DNA of 64,000 nt from Bradyrhizobium sp. 199. GTDB lineage: Bacteria; Pseudomonadota; Alphaproteobacteria; Rhizobiales; Xanthobacteraceae. Of this stretch, positions 17,498-25,969 are shown piece by piece. Location: NCBI RefSeq assembly GCF_023073355.1, contig NZ_JADPJI010000008.1, positions 806,001 to 870,000 on the forward strand. Direction: 5' to 3'. Made by a program: the position numbers and the translations under genes. Position 1 is the first letter of the stretch, and every line of letters begins with the position of its first letter. The notes under the pieces were generated by a model that searched no databases, was not told where the DNA came from, and saw nothing but the letters and a program-made list of their open reading frames with translations.

Positions 17498-18712
17498 GTG
17501 AATCCAACCAGATTTGGACTACCGGTCGCGGCCGCCTTGGCCGCGGGACTGATGTCGGGTGCCGCAATGGCGCAGGTCTCCGATGACGTGATCAAGATCG
17601 GCGTGCTCACCGACATGAACGGCCCGGCCTCCGCGCCGACCGGCCAGGGCTCGGTGACGGCAGCGCAGATGGCGATCGACGATTTCGGCGGCAAGGTGCT
17701 CGGCAAGCCGATCAGCATCGTGGTCGGCGACCATCAGCTCAAGGCCGACATCGGCGCCTCGCTCGCGCGGCGCTGGTTCGACGTTGAGCAGGTCGATGTG
17801 ATCGTCGACGTGCCGGTCTCGGCGGTCGGGCTCGCGGTGCAGAACATCGCCAACGAGAAGAAGCGGCTGTTCATCACCCACTCCACCGGCACCGCCGATT
17901 TCCACGGCAAGTTCTGCTCGCCCTACGCGATCCAATGGGTGTTCGACACCCGCGCGCTCGCGGTCGGCACCGCCGATGCGGTGGTCAAGCGCGGCGGCGA
18001 CAGCTGGTTCTTCATCACCGACGACTACGCCTTCGGCCATTCGCTGGAGCGCGACGCCTCCGCGGTCGTGACCGCCAATGGCGGCAAGGTGCTGGGCTCG
18101 GTGCGTCCGCCGCTGGCAACGCCCGACCTCTCCTCCTTCGTGCTGCAGGCGCAGGCTTCCAAGGCCAAGATCATCGGCATCGCCGCAGGTCCGCCCAACA
18201 ACATGAACGAGATCAAGACCGGCTCGGAGTTCGGCGTGTTCAAGGGCGGCCAGCAGATGGCGGCCTTGCTGGCGCTGATCACCGACATCCACGGCCTCGG
18301 CCTGCAGGCCGCGCAAGGCCTGCTCCTGACGACCTCGTTCTACTGGGACATGGACGACAAGACCCGCGAATGGTCCAAGCGCTACTTCGCCAAGATGAAC
18401 AAGATGCCGTCGATGTGGCAGGCCGGCGTCTATTCCAGCGTGATGCACTATCTCAATGCCATCAAGGAAAGCGGCACCGACGATCCGCTCAAGGTCGCCG
18501 CAAAAATGCGCGAGAAGCCGATCGAGGATTTCTTCGCCCGTAACGGCAAGCTGCGCGAGGACAATCTGATGGTGCACGATCTCTGGCTGGTGCAGGTGAA
18601 GACGCCGGAGGAGAGCAAATATCCGTGGGACTATTACAAGATCCTCACCACCATCTCCGGCGACAAGGCGTTCGGGCCGCCGGACCCGGCGTGTCCGCTG
18701 GTGAAGAAGTGA
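17498..18712 (+). CDS. ABC transporter substrate-binding protein, branched-chain amino acid (HAAT) type
   Basis: 404 residues. Signal peptide with cleavage after AMA; the mature protein starts AQVSDDVIKIGVLTDMNGP and continues as a type I periplasmic-binding protein of the Leu/Ile/Val class. The ligand segment FFITDDYAFGHSLERDA is typical of the many rhizobial paralogues that bind diverse carboxylates or aromatic compounds rather than amino acids. It has a strong Shine-Dalgarno (GGGGAGG). No permease or ATPase follows. The substrate cannot be inferred. Confidence 0.88.
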   Translation: MNPTRFGLPVAAALAAGLMSGAAMAQVSDDVIKIGVLTDMNGPASAPTGQGSVTAAQMAIDDFGGKVLGKPISIVVGDHQLKADIGASLARRWFDVEQVDVIVDVPVSAVGLAVQNIANEKKRLFITHSTGTADFHGKFCSPYAIQWVFDTRALAVGTADAVVKRGGDSWFFITDDYAFGHSLERDASAVVTANGGKVLGSVRPPLATPDLSSFVLQAQASKAKIIGIAAGPPNNMNEIKTGSEFGVFKGGQQMAALLALITDIHGLGLQAAQGLLLTTSFYWDMDDKTREWSKRYFAKMNKMPSMWQAGVYSSVMHYLNAIKESGTDDPLKVAAKMREKPIEDFFARNGKLREDNLMVHDLWLVQVKTPEESKYPWDYYKILTTISGDKAFGPPDPACPLVKK

Positions 18713-18746
18713 CCGCGTAGCGAGTACGAAGCCGCGCAGGCGGTGC

Positions 18747-18890
18747 ACCCTCTCCCCTTGCGGGAGAGGGTGGCTGCGCAGGGCGCAGCCGGGTGAGGGG
18801 TTCTCTCCGCGAGTCCAACTCTGAATTGAGTGCGCGGAGACAACCCCTCATCCGGCGCTTCGCCCCACCTTCTCCCGCAAGGGGAGAAGG
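18747..18890. repeat. Intergenic palindromic repeat of a second family
   Basis: Complementary arms TCTCCCCTTGCGGGAGAGG and TCTCCCGCAAGGGGAGAAGG lie at the two ends, with partly complementary inner blocks (GTGAGGGGTT and AACCCCTCAT). The first arm also folds on itself. Located between converging binding-protein genes, it may act as a bidirectional terminator. Confidence 0.8.
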
Positions 18891-18901
18891 AAGGAAGAAA
18901 G

Positions 18902-19876
18902 CTACTTCACCACGCCGATCTCGCGAAAATACTTCATCACACCGGGGTGGATCAGCTCCGGCCTCGGCGCGGCCGCGACCGTGTTCGCGGCCGTGGTCTC
19001 GCACGCTTGAGCCAGCTTCTTGCAGAAATTCGCCTCGACACCGTGCAGCGTCTTCGCCAGGCGATAGGCGACATCGTCGGGCAAGTCTTCGCGCGTCAGC
19101 ACAAAGCTCCAGGAGCCGAGCGAGGCGATCGGCTCGGCCTGGTTCGGATAGGAGCCGGCCGGCACCGTCAGCGGCTTGAGGAACGCGTGCTTGGCACGGA
19201 TGCGCGTGATCTCCTCCGCGCTGGGCGCGATGAAGCGCGCGCCTGAGGCGCTCGATGCGAGCGCGGCGAAGCCGGGCCAGCCGATGCCGGCGCCCCACAG
19301 CGCCGAGACGCGGCCGTCCTCGACCATCGCGGGGCCATCGCCGGCGCGGTCGAGATAGACAGCCCTGAAGTCCTCGTCCTGCTTCAACCCGAGTCCGTCC
19401 AGCACGTAGCGCGCGAGGATCGGCAGGCCCGAGCCCTTGGCGCCGAATGCCACCGGCTGTCCGACGAGATCGCGGATGGTCTTGTAGGGACTGTCCGCGC
19501 GCACCACGAACATGCCGGGATTGGAATAGATCGCGGTGAGGATCTTCAGCCGCACCGGTGCGCGGCCGATGCCGGCGAAGGCCTCATAGGCCGGCTCGCC
19601 CGCGACCAGCGCGAGATCGAGATCGCCCTTCTCGAGCAGCGGAATGTTCTCGTTGCTGCCCTTGGTGTTGCGGGGCGCGATGGAGATTTGCGGATCGGCC
19701 GCGTTCATCACCTCCGCGAAAGCGTTGCCATAGAGCGGGAAACCGCCGCCGGGTGTCGCGGTGCCGAGGCTGATTGTCTGGCTGATCGTATTGGTCGAAA
19801 TGGCCGTGCCTCCGGTTTGCGCAGCGGCGGGGCTGAAGAGCAGCGCCGCGCTGATGAGGATGATCGCTGATCTCAT
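18902..19876 (-). CDS. TAXI-family TRAP transporter solute-binding protein
   Basis: 324 residues from the ATG at 19876, which is directly followed by the signal peptide MRSAIILISAALLFSPAAAQ. The mature N-terminus SLGTATPGGGFPLYGNAFAEVMN is the TAXI signature, and NTKGSNENIPLLEKGDLDLALV follows the family pattern. TAXI proteins deliver C4/C5 acids or amino acids to a DctQM-like membrane complex. No such membrane gene is adjacent. An upstream ATG would add 36 residues before the leader and was rejected. Confidence 0.88.
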   Translation of the reverse strand: MRSAIILISAALLFSPAAAQTGGTAISTNTISQTISLGTATPGGGFPLYGNAFAEVMNAADPQISIAPRNTKGSNENIPLLEKGDLDLALVAGEPAYEAFAGIGRAPVRLKILTAIYSNPGMFVVRADSPYKTIRDLVGQPVAFGAKGSGLPILARYVLDGLGLKQDEDFRAVYLDRAGDGPAMVEDGRVSALWGAGIGWPGFAALASSASGARFIAPSAEEITRIRAKHAFLKPLTVPAGSYPNQAEPIASLGSWSFVLTREDLPDDVAYRLAKTLHGVEANFCKKLAQACETTAANTVAAAPRPELIHPGVMKYFREIGVVK

Positions 19877-19982
19877 GGACGTCCCTGACGGACCTGCGTC
19901 AACACCGACTTGCGACGATGTAGGCAGCAGCCCGATTTTGTGAGAGCATGCCTTAAACGACAATAGAACAATGGGAGACGTC

Positions 19983-20957
19983 ATGTTGCGAAATTTGCGG
20001 TGCGGTGTTTTCGGGCTCGCAATCCTCTTGGGTCTGTTCAGCGCCGCGCCTCCCGCCTGCGCCGCCTATCCCGACCGCCCCGTGCATTGGCTGATCGGCT
20101 TTTCCGCCGGCGGCCCGGTCGACATTGTAGCGCGGATCATGGCGCAGTGGCTGTCGGACCGGCTCGGCCAGCAGTTCATCGTCGAGAACCGCACCGGTTC
20201 CGGTGGCAACATCGCCGCCGCGGCCGCGATCAGTTCGCCGCCGGACGGCTACACGCTGTTGTTCGTCGCGCCCAACAACGCGATCTCGACCTCGCTCTAC
20301 AAGAAGCTGCCGTTCGACTTTTTGCGCGATACCGTGCCGGTCGCGAGCATCATGCAGCTCACCAACATGCTGGTCGTCTCCAACGCGTTCCCCGCGAAGA
20401 CGGTCCAGGAGTTCATCGACTACTGCAAGGCCAATCCCGGAAAGATCTCCTTTGCCTCGTCGGGCAACGGCACCTCGGTGCACATGTCGGCGGAGCTGTT
20501 CAAGGTGATGACCAAGTGCGACATGGTTCACGTGCCCTATCGGGGTTCTGCGATCGCCTTCCCCGACATCATCTCCAACAAGGTGCAGCTGATCTTCGAC
20601 AATCTGCCCTCCGCGCTGGAGCAGGCCAAGGGCGGCAATGTCCGCGCGCTGGGCGTGACCTCGCCGCAGCGCTGGCCGATCGTGCCCGACGTGCCCGCGA
20701 TCGCCGAGACCGTGCCGGGCTTCGAGTCGGTCGGCTTCTACGGCATCTCCGCGCCGAAGGGCACGCCGGGCGAGGTGGTCGAGATCCTCAACAAGGCCGT
20801 CGGCGAAGCGCTGAAGGATCCGAAGCTGGTGGCCAAGCTCGCCGAGATCGGCGGCATCCCCAAGCCGATGACGCCGGCCGAGTTCGGCAAGCTGGTCACC
20901 GACGAGACCGAGAAGTGGAAGAAGGTGGTGGAGTTCGCGGGCGTCTCGGTGGACTAG
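19983..20957 (+). CDS. Tripartite tricarboxylate transporter (Bug-family) binding protein
   Basis: 324 residues from the ATG at 19983, which has GGGAG five bases upstream; an ATG at 19971 lacks a good ribosome site. Signal peptide ends near ACAAYPDRPV, the usual Bug start. GFSAGGPVDIVARIMAQWLSD and VENRTGSGGNIAAAAAISS are diagnostic, as is the downstream VPYRGS. Bug proteins bind carboxylates for TctAB. No tctA or tctB gene is nearby, as is common for this expanded family. Ligand unknown. Confidence 0.92.
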   Translation: MLRNLRCGVFGLAILLGLFSAAPPACAAYPDRPVHWLIGFSAGGPVDIVARIMAQWLSDRLGQQFIVENRTGSGGNIAAAAAISSPPDGYTLLFVAPNNAISTSLYKKLPFDFLRDTVPVASIMQLTNMLVVSNAFPAKTVQEFIDYCKANPGKISFASSGNGTSVHMSAELFKVMTKCDMVHVPYRGSAIAFPDIISNKVQLIFDNLPSALEQAKGGNVRALGVTSPQRWPIVPDVPAIAETVPGFESVGFYGISAPKGTPGEVVEILNKAVGEALKDPKLVAKLAEIGGIPKPMTPAEFGKLVTDETEKWKKVVEFAGVSVD

Positions 20958-21303
20958 GGAATGGCCATGCGGCGAGCTTGCGACTCGTCGGCAGCGCATC
21001 GGAGGGGGCCCGGGAGGGCTCTCTCTCTTCAAAAGCCGAAAACAACCCCATGCACAGTAGACGAGGCCAGTTATTTCAATGGGTTACAGGACCCCGAAAA
21101 CCGGGTCCTCCGCAAGGCGGTCTACTTCGTCGGGCAAAACAGGGTTAGACAATCATCATCGCTGATTTCGGGTATTCGAAAATGATCGACGATGAGGCGC
21201 CGGCGTTCCCCTCCGCCAGAGCCGGCATTGCACCCCCGCCTCGGTCCCTGTAAACGAACCGCGCACCGTTGCCGGCCGCTGCCAAAGCCGCCGTCTCGCG
21301 GCG
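20958..21303. other. Intergenic upstream of tRNA
   Basis: 346 bases without a supported gene. An inverted repeat AGGACCC/GGGTCCT (21088-21109, 8-nt loop) is not followed by a T-run. The tRNA promoter must lie in the last 100 bases, but I cannot pick it out. Confidence 0.4.
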
Positions 21304-21379
21304 GGGCCTGTAGCTCAATGGTTAGAGCCGGCCGCTCATAACGGTCTGGTTGCAGGTTCGAGTCCTGCCGGGCCCACCA
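21304..21379 (+). tRNA. tRNA with anticodon CAU (elongator Met or Ile2)
   Basis: 76 nt with encoded CCA. The acceptor stem pairs GGGCCTG with CGGGCCC. The D-arm is GCTCAATGGTTAGAGC, the anticodon stem GGCCG/CGGTC with loop CTCATAA, and the T-arm GCAGG-TTCGAGT-CCTGC. The first base pair is G-C, so it is not the initiator tRNA. CAU could be elongator methionine or isoleucine after lysidine modification; the sequence alone does not decide. Its 3' half is duplicated at 25970, marking it as an integration site. Confidence 0.93.
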
Positions 21380-21417
21380 GCCTTCGCTCGCTTCGCGAGC
21401 TTCGGCTCCGCAAGCCA
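21331..21417 (+). repeat. Direct repeat (attL-like): tRNA 3' half plus downstream tail
   Basis: 87 bp matching 25970-26056 with six mismatches. The longest identical blocks are 24 bp inside the T-arm/acceptor region (21353-21376) and 31 bp beginning at the CA of the CCA end. The tail contains a GCTCGC-TTC-GCGAGC hairpin (21386-21400). Confidence 0.85.
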
Positions 21418-21686
21418 ACCGAATTCTATCGTTGCGACGTGAGCAAAGCTGCGTCGCCGAAGCTCGAAGGGCGAAGGCGGGCTGCAGGACTTGTTGAGCA
21501 TACACCGGCAGCTGATGACCTGAATCTCCAACTCACGCACTTGGGAAGCACCTGGTTCGTCCCGAGCAGCAACCGCTGCCGGCAAATCTCTCTCGGAGGC
21601 GACGGAAAAAGCCAGCTCTAAGGCCAGTCGCGTTCCATTAGCGAGTCGTCTATAGTGCCTTCTACCTTTGGTTGGCTGCAGTCCTC

Positions 21687-22163
21687 ATGAACGGCTTTAT
21701 CTCGTATTCGCACGTTGACTACCAGCTAATGGAGCAATTTAGGACGCACGCCCGAGCGATTGAACGCGCCTTCTCCTTTCAACTTTGGGCAGATCGCCGG
21801 ATCGCTGCAGGTTATTACTGGGACGAACAAATCGCACGTGCGATCGCGTGCTCGGATGTCTTCGTCCTTCTTATTAGTCCGGGCTTTATTGCTTCAGATT
21901 ATATCTTCGATCGTGAGATACCGGCCATAAACTCGAGGCGGGCAACAGGGGCGCTAGTCCTCCCTGTCGTTTTGCGCAGGTGCATGTGGCAGATAATCGC
22001 AAGCGCCCTCCAGGCTGTTCCGGTCGCGGAAGGACATGTTCGACCGATCATGGATTGGCGGCCGAATGATCACGGCTTCGATTCTGCACGCGATCAAATA
22101 ACATCTGCAATTTCCAGTTATTTTGGATTAACCGCCCACCACATCAATTGGGGACAGAAATGA
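21687..22163 (+). CDS. TIR-domain protein, candidate NADase effector
   Basis: 158 residues; the whole protein is a TIR fold. It opens with MNGFISYSHVDYQLMEQF (box 1, F-I-S-Y-S), then LWADRRIAAGYYWDEQIARAI and VFVLLISPGFIASDYIFDREI. Glu77 in FDREI is placed like the catalytic glutamate of NAD-cleaving TIRs (inferred from family pattern). ATG at 21687 chosen over a TTG five codons upstream. The stop overlaps the next gene's ATG (ATGA, 22160-22163). Its base composition is well below the flanks. With no sensor domain of its own, it presumably depends on the coupled partner. Confidence 0.88.
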   Translation: MNGFISYSHVDYQLMEQFRTHARAIERAFSFQLWADRRIAAGYYWDEQIARAIACSDVFVLLISPGFIASDYIFDREIPAINSRRATGALVLPVVLRRCMWQIIASALQAVPVAEGHVRPIMDWRPNDHGFDSARDQITSAISSYFGLTAHHINWGQK

Positions 22164-23788
22164 CTCCCGGATGGGCACGTCTAGAAACTCTGCAGGCGAG
22201 CTTAACACGCGTGACAGAGGAGCTGGCACATTTTCAAACGATGCTGTCTTCCGTTAACGACCCAGCCTTGCGGACACGAGCGGAGCTGATGCTGAATACA
22301 GCGCAGTCTACAATCGGTTCACATCGCCCGTTTCCTAAACCTTCTATTGCAGATGACCTCGCGAGCTTATTGGCCGCAGCTCTTTCTTTTCGTACAGACA
22401 ACGTGGATCCGGAGCTTGGAAGAACCACATCTCTTAACGCTCTTCGAAACATTAAGGGGCTGCTTATTGCGGAGCTCAGCGAAGCTATTGCCAGTGCAGA
22501 ACAGGTTGGGGCACGGCCACGCCAGCAAAAATCCATTGAAGAGCCTCGACTTGAAGTAACGACGGCGGAAATCGATCCATTCGTGCCAAGATTGTTGGAG
22601 CGCTTGGATAATGTTGATCATGCTTTGAGTGCTTTGGAATTGGCTGATGAGAATCAACAAGGATTTCCGCAGCAACAAGCGCTGCTGACCTTCTACCTTG
22701 ATTCGATGCGAGCCGAATTGAATCTGGCGCGATTACAGCTTTTGGTCGGCAACAAAGGTGTCGACCTTGCTGCGTTAGCACGCGCAGTTGAGGTCATGGC
22801 CGATCTCACTGGGGATTTTCTAGCTACCGTGAAGTCATGGGGAGCGCGGCTAGTAGGTTGGGGACTTGATCAAGCGAATAAAGTATCGAAGACAGTGCGA
22901 AAGGCGGCCAGAGGAGTTGGTGCCGTTACTCGTCGCCTTCTGACGAATAAGCGCCGCGTCAACTCAACCGAGAGCCCGATAGTTGAGTCGATCACACCTG
23001 TTGATTCGACTGTTGATAAGCCAACGACTCTGCAACAACATGCGATGCGGCTGCGACGGTTTGCGTTTGCGCTAGCGGGCAGTTTGGAAGACGCCGATAG
23101 AATCGTCGCCACTGCGCTAGGTCGCGCTGTCAGCAGTTCTATGAACTTTAAGAAAAGCGACGGAACGATCGATAATACATTTCTCTTCGATGAAATTCTG
23201 CGCATAGCGGGAGGCATGTTACCCAAATCCAACGATAGGCCGGCCTCCCGCTACGTAGCCAGCCTTCCGACAGAAGCTAGACAAGTGTTTCTTCTTACCG
23301 CCATGGAGGGTTTTTCGGCGAGAGAAGCTGGCAGCATTCTACGTCTCTCAGAAGCAAAGGTTAGGGCATTCATTGATGCGACAGGAGTTCTGTTGGGGCA
23401 ACTCCTTCGAACGGATGTTTTGGTAATCGAGGATGACGAAGCAGCCGCCCGGGACATCTGTTCATCATTGGAAATGATAGGGCACACGGTTGTTGGCGTC
23501 GCGAAGACAGCGGACCAAGCAGTAGCATTGGGCCGAACTCGCCCTGTGGGCTTGATCACAGCCGACATTCAGCTCGCAGACGGAAGCTCAGGACTTTCTG
23601 CGGTGAATGAGATTCTACAATGGCAAAGCGTGCCGGTGGTGTTCATTACCGCTTACCCGGAGAGGTTTCTTACCGGCCGCCGGCCCGAACCGGCTTTCTT
23701 AGTAAGCAAACCATACGATAGGACCGCTCTGCTATTCTACATTAGCGCAGCACTCTTCTTTAGCCGGAAGGCGATAGCCCCGACGTAG
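22160..23788 (+). CDS. Unknown helical domain fused to PhyR-like sigma-mimic and receiver domains
   Basis: 542 residues. Residues 1-200 are helical with no recognised domain. Residues 204-270 contain amphipathic stretches ending in a basic patch (KTVRKAARGVGAVTRRLL). Residues 289-415 resemble the ECF-sigma-like domain of PhyR (LRRFAFALAGS; RQVFLLTAMEGFSAREAG). Residues 417-542 are a receiver domain with acidic Glu424 and Asp425, phospho-acceptor Asp469 in ADIQLADGSSGL, and Lys517 in SKPYD, closely PhyR-like. PhyR binds the anti-sigma factor NepR when phosphorylated. Coupled by ATGA overlap to the TIR gene. Sampled 60-bp rows are 45-50% GC against about 72% in Ku. Confidence 0.85.
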   Translation: MTPGWARLETLQASLTRVTEELAHFQTMLSSVNDPALRTRAELMLNTAQSTIGSHRPFPKPSIADDLASLLAAALSFRTDNVDPELGRTTSLNALRNIKGLLIAELSEAIASAEQVGARPRQQKSIEEPRLEVTTAEIDPFVPRLLERLDNVDHALSALELADENQQGFPQQQALLTFYLDSMRAELNLARLQLLVGNKGVDLAALARAVEVMADLTGDFLATVKSWGARLVGWGLDQANKVSKTVRKAARGVGAVTRRLLTNKRRVNSTESPIVESITPVDSTVDKPTTLQQHAMRLRRFAFALAGSLEDADRIVATALGRAVSSSMNFKKSDGTIDNTFLFDEILRIAGGMLPKSNDRPASRYVASLPTEARQVFLLTAMEGFSAREAGSILRLSEAKVRAFIDATGVLLGQLLRTDVLVIEDDEAAARDICSSLEMIGHTVVGVAKTADQAVALGRTRPVGLITADIQLADGSSGLSAVNEILQWQSVPVVFITAYPERFLTGRRPEPAFLVSKPYDRTALLFYISAALFFSRKAIAPT

Positions 23789-24253
23789 AGAAGCCGGGTG
23801 ATCCGGTAACCGTGCATTCAGTTGCTTGCGCAGCCTAGCGTCGATAAGATTGAGGCAGGGGGCGCAATCGCAGGACGAGATCGACGTTCCGGCGCAGCCT
23901 GCAAGGCCCGCGCACAAGGTGCTCGATGAAGCGTGTGCGAGGTCGAGCAGATCGGCACGCCCGCAGAACTACTGCATGTTCCGAATGCGCACCCGGCAAC
24001 TGCGATTATCGATCGGCTAGATCCAGGGTTGCGACCTGATGGGCTTAGGGTCACAATGCATTAATGCCAATCCGCGCGAACTGCGTGCATCGCCACCCGC
24101 GGCTTGAAAAAGCTCCGCCCCCACTCGCATTCTCCACAGCCCTCCGGAACACGTGGACAAGCCCGGCCCTGCCGTTTTCGAATCCCTGCCCCGTGCTAAG
24201 CGCCGGGAACGAGCATGGGCGGCGCGGATTCGTCCGGGCAAGGAGCGATCTCG
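23789..24253. other. Intergenic inside the tRNA-flanked region
   Basis: 465 bases with no supported gene. The stretch 23840-23990 resembles 35950-36045 over short blocks (for example GTGCTCGA and GAGCAGATC), suggesting decayed copies of a common sequence. Composition rises back to host-like GC here. Confidence 0.4.
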
Positions 24254-24523
24254 ATGCTGATGACCAGGGAAAGACGGCCAGCGGTCCGCACGCTGCGCGG
24301 ATGGGCGCTCAGCGTGCTGCAGGAGGTCGGCGCAATCCACGAATGCGAAGAACATGGTTGGGCGAAGGACCGGGCCGATCCTCACGCCCTGGCACGCGCC
24401 ATCGAATTCGCCCGTCAGGATCCGCCGGCCGGCGTTTCTCCCGATGAGGCGACCGCGGAAATCCGCGACGTCCTCGATTCGATCGGAGACACGTGTCCGG
24501 AATGCCGGGACGGAGATTGCTGA
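24254..24523 (+). CDS. Small hypothetical protein with terminal cysteine pair
   Basis: 89 residues from an ATG at 24254 preceded by AAGGAGCGATCTCG. The body is helical and acidic, with HECEEHGWAKDRADPHALARA in the middle. It ends DTCPECRDGDC, a CxxC plus a terminal cysteine that could bind metal. GC and codon use are host-like. Convergent with the next gene. I do not recognise a named family. Confidence 0.65.
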   Translation: MLMTRERRPAVRTLRGWALSVLQEVGAIHECEEHGWAKDRADPHALARAIEFARQDPPAGVSPDEATAEIRDVLDSIGDTCPECRDGDC

Positions 24524-24567
24524 AGCGGCACTGATCGCCATCCGAACCGCCGGCTTCCGTTCGACGG

Positions 24568-24903
24568 CTAGTCCTCGGCGGCGCCGTTGCGCCGGACCTC
24601 GGCGTACCAATCGGCGTAGGGCGTGTTCTTCGCCATGTGCCGGTTGAGGTCGGGAGCGCCGTCGCGCCACCACACGGGACCGCGCTCGCCGAGTGCGCGC
24701 TTCGCTTCGTCGACCGCTCGATGGGCTGCCGCTTCGGACTCGAGATCGGCGGACGCCTTGGCGTCGCGGACGGCGCGCCTTGCCGCCATCAGCCGCTTCA
24801 CCAGACTTGCGCGCTCGTCTTCCGCAAGATCGGGGCTCGCCATTCGCCAGAGGCGCCCGCGGACGACGAAGTAGCGTCCGTCCGGCGTCACCGGATGCTT
24901 CAT
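24568..24903 (-). CDS. Conserved hypothetical protein coupled to Ku
   Basis: 111 residues. It starts MKHPVTPDGRYFVVRGRLWRM, has a long charged helix in the middle, and ends with PVWWRDGAPDLNRHMAKNTPYADWY. Its ATG overlaps the TGA of ku (ATGA, 24900-24903), so the two are co-translated. Proteins of this look recur in rhizobial genomes, but I know no assigned function. A role with Ku in DNA end handling is suggested only by the coupling. Confidence 0.75.
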   Translation of the reverse strand: MKHPVTPDGRYFVVRGRLWRMASPDLAEDERASLVKRLMAARRAVRDAKASADLESEAAAHRAVDEAKRALGERGPVWWRDGAPDLNRHMAKNTPYADWYAEVRRNGAAED

Positions 24904-25841
24904 GCCGATTTTCGCCGCGCTCCTGAGGCCTGCTTCTTCGCGGACGTCTCCTTGGCGGCCGCCTTCTTGCCGGCGATCGGCATCAGCATCTCCTTCTGGC
25001 CGGCCGCCGCCTTCTTCGGCTTCTTCGCCGGTTTGTCTGCCTTGACAGGGGCAGCCTGCTTCCCGGCTTCCTTGCCGACACTCCGCCGCAGCGCCTCCAT
25101 GAGGTCGACGACGTTCTCGCCCTTCGGCCGCTCCTTCGGCTGGATGACCTTTCCTGCCCGCTTTTCGTTGATCAGCTCGATCAGCGCGGTCTCGTAATGG
25201 TCCTCGAACTTTTCGGGCTCGAAACGCCCGGCCTTCTGGTTGACGATGTGCCGGGCGAGATCGAGCATGTCCTTGGTGACCTTCACGTCCTGGATATCGT
25301 CGAAATACTCCTGCTCGCTGCGCACCTCGTAGGGGTAGCGCAGAAGCGTGCCGACGAGGCCCTTGTCCATCGGCTCCAGCGCGATGATGTGCTCGCGGTT
25401 GGTCAGCACCACCCGCCCGATCGCGACCTTGTCCATCTCGCGGATGGTCTCGCGGATCACCGCGAAAGCGTCGTGGCCGACCTTGCCGTCCGGCCGGATG
25501 TAGTAGGGGCGGATCAAATAGCGCGGGTCGATGTCCGACCTGCCGACGAACTCGTCGATCTCGATGGTGCGCGTGGACTCCAGCGCGATCTCCTCGAGCT
25601 CTTCCTTGGACACCTCGATGTACTGGCCCTTGTCCAGCTCATAGCCCTTGACGATGTCCTCGTTCGGCACCTCATCGCCGGTCTCGGCGTCCACCTTCAG
25701 ATATTTGACGCGGTGGCCGGTCTGCCGGTTGAGCTGGTTGAACGAGATCTTCTCGCTCTCGGACGTTGCCGGATAGAGCGCCACGGGACAGGTGACGAGG
25801 GACAGTCTCAGGAAGCCTTTCCAATTGGCGCGGGGGGCCAT
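24900..25841 (-). CDS. ku: Ku protein for non-homologous end joining
   Basis: 313 residues. The N-terminus ANWKGFLRLSLVTCPVALYPA is the bacterial Ku opening. The Ku beta-barrel core continues with HRVKYLKVDAETGDEV, IDPRYLIRPYYIRPDG and LVGTLLRYPYEVR. The C-terminal 60 residues are Lys/Ala-rich and probably contact DNA or LigD. Ku is a homodimer that threads onto double-strand ends and recruits ligase D. No ligD is present in the window. GC is host-like, so it may not belong to the AT-rich cargo. First gene of a two-gene unit. Confidence 0.94.
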   Translation of the reverse strand: MAPRANWKGFLRLSLVTCPVALYPATSESEKISFNQLNRQTGHRVKYLKVDAETGDEVPNEDIVKGYELDKGQYIEVSKEELEEIALESTRTIEIDEFVGRSDIDPRYLIRPYYIRPDGKVGHDAFAVIRETIREMDKVAIGRVVLTNREHIIALEPMDKGLVGTLLRYPYEVRSEQEYFDDIQDVKVTKDMLDLARHIVNQKAGRFEPEKFEDHYETALIELINEKRAGKVIQPKERPKGENVVDLMEALRRSVGKEAGKQAAPVKADKPAKKPKKAAAGQKEMLMPIAGKKAAAKETSAKKQASGARRKSA

Positions 25842-25969
25842 TTACGCAGAACTCCGGTTCGAGGCGGCTCGGATTCAAGACGAACGGCCGGCCTGGGTTC
25901 CGACATGGCATGTGGATAAAAGTGCAACCCTCCGAATTCGGGCGTTTACCTTCCCACCTGGGTGCACCT

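Noticed and set aside
21088..21109. Hairpin AGGACCC/GGGTCCT as a terminator of the Bug-family gene
   Set aside because: No T-run follows, and it is 130 bp beyond the stop; it may be chance.
21122..21585. Minus-strand open frames spanning the tRNA
   Set aside because: They read through the tRNA in antisense and give the Arg/Thr-rich peptides typical of false calls at tRNA genes.
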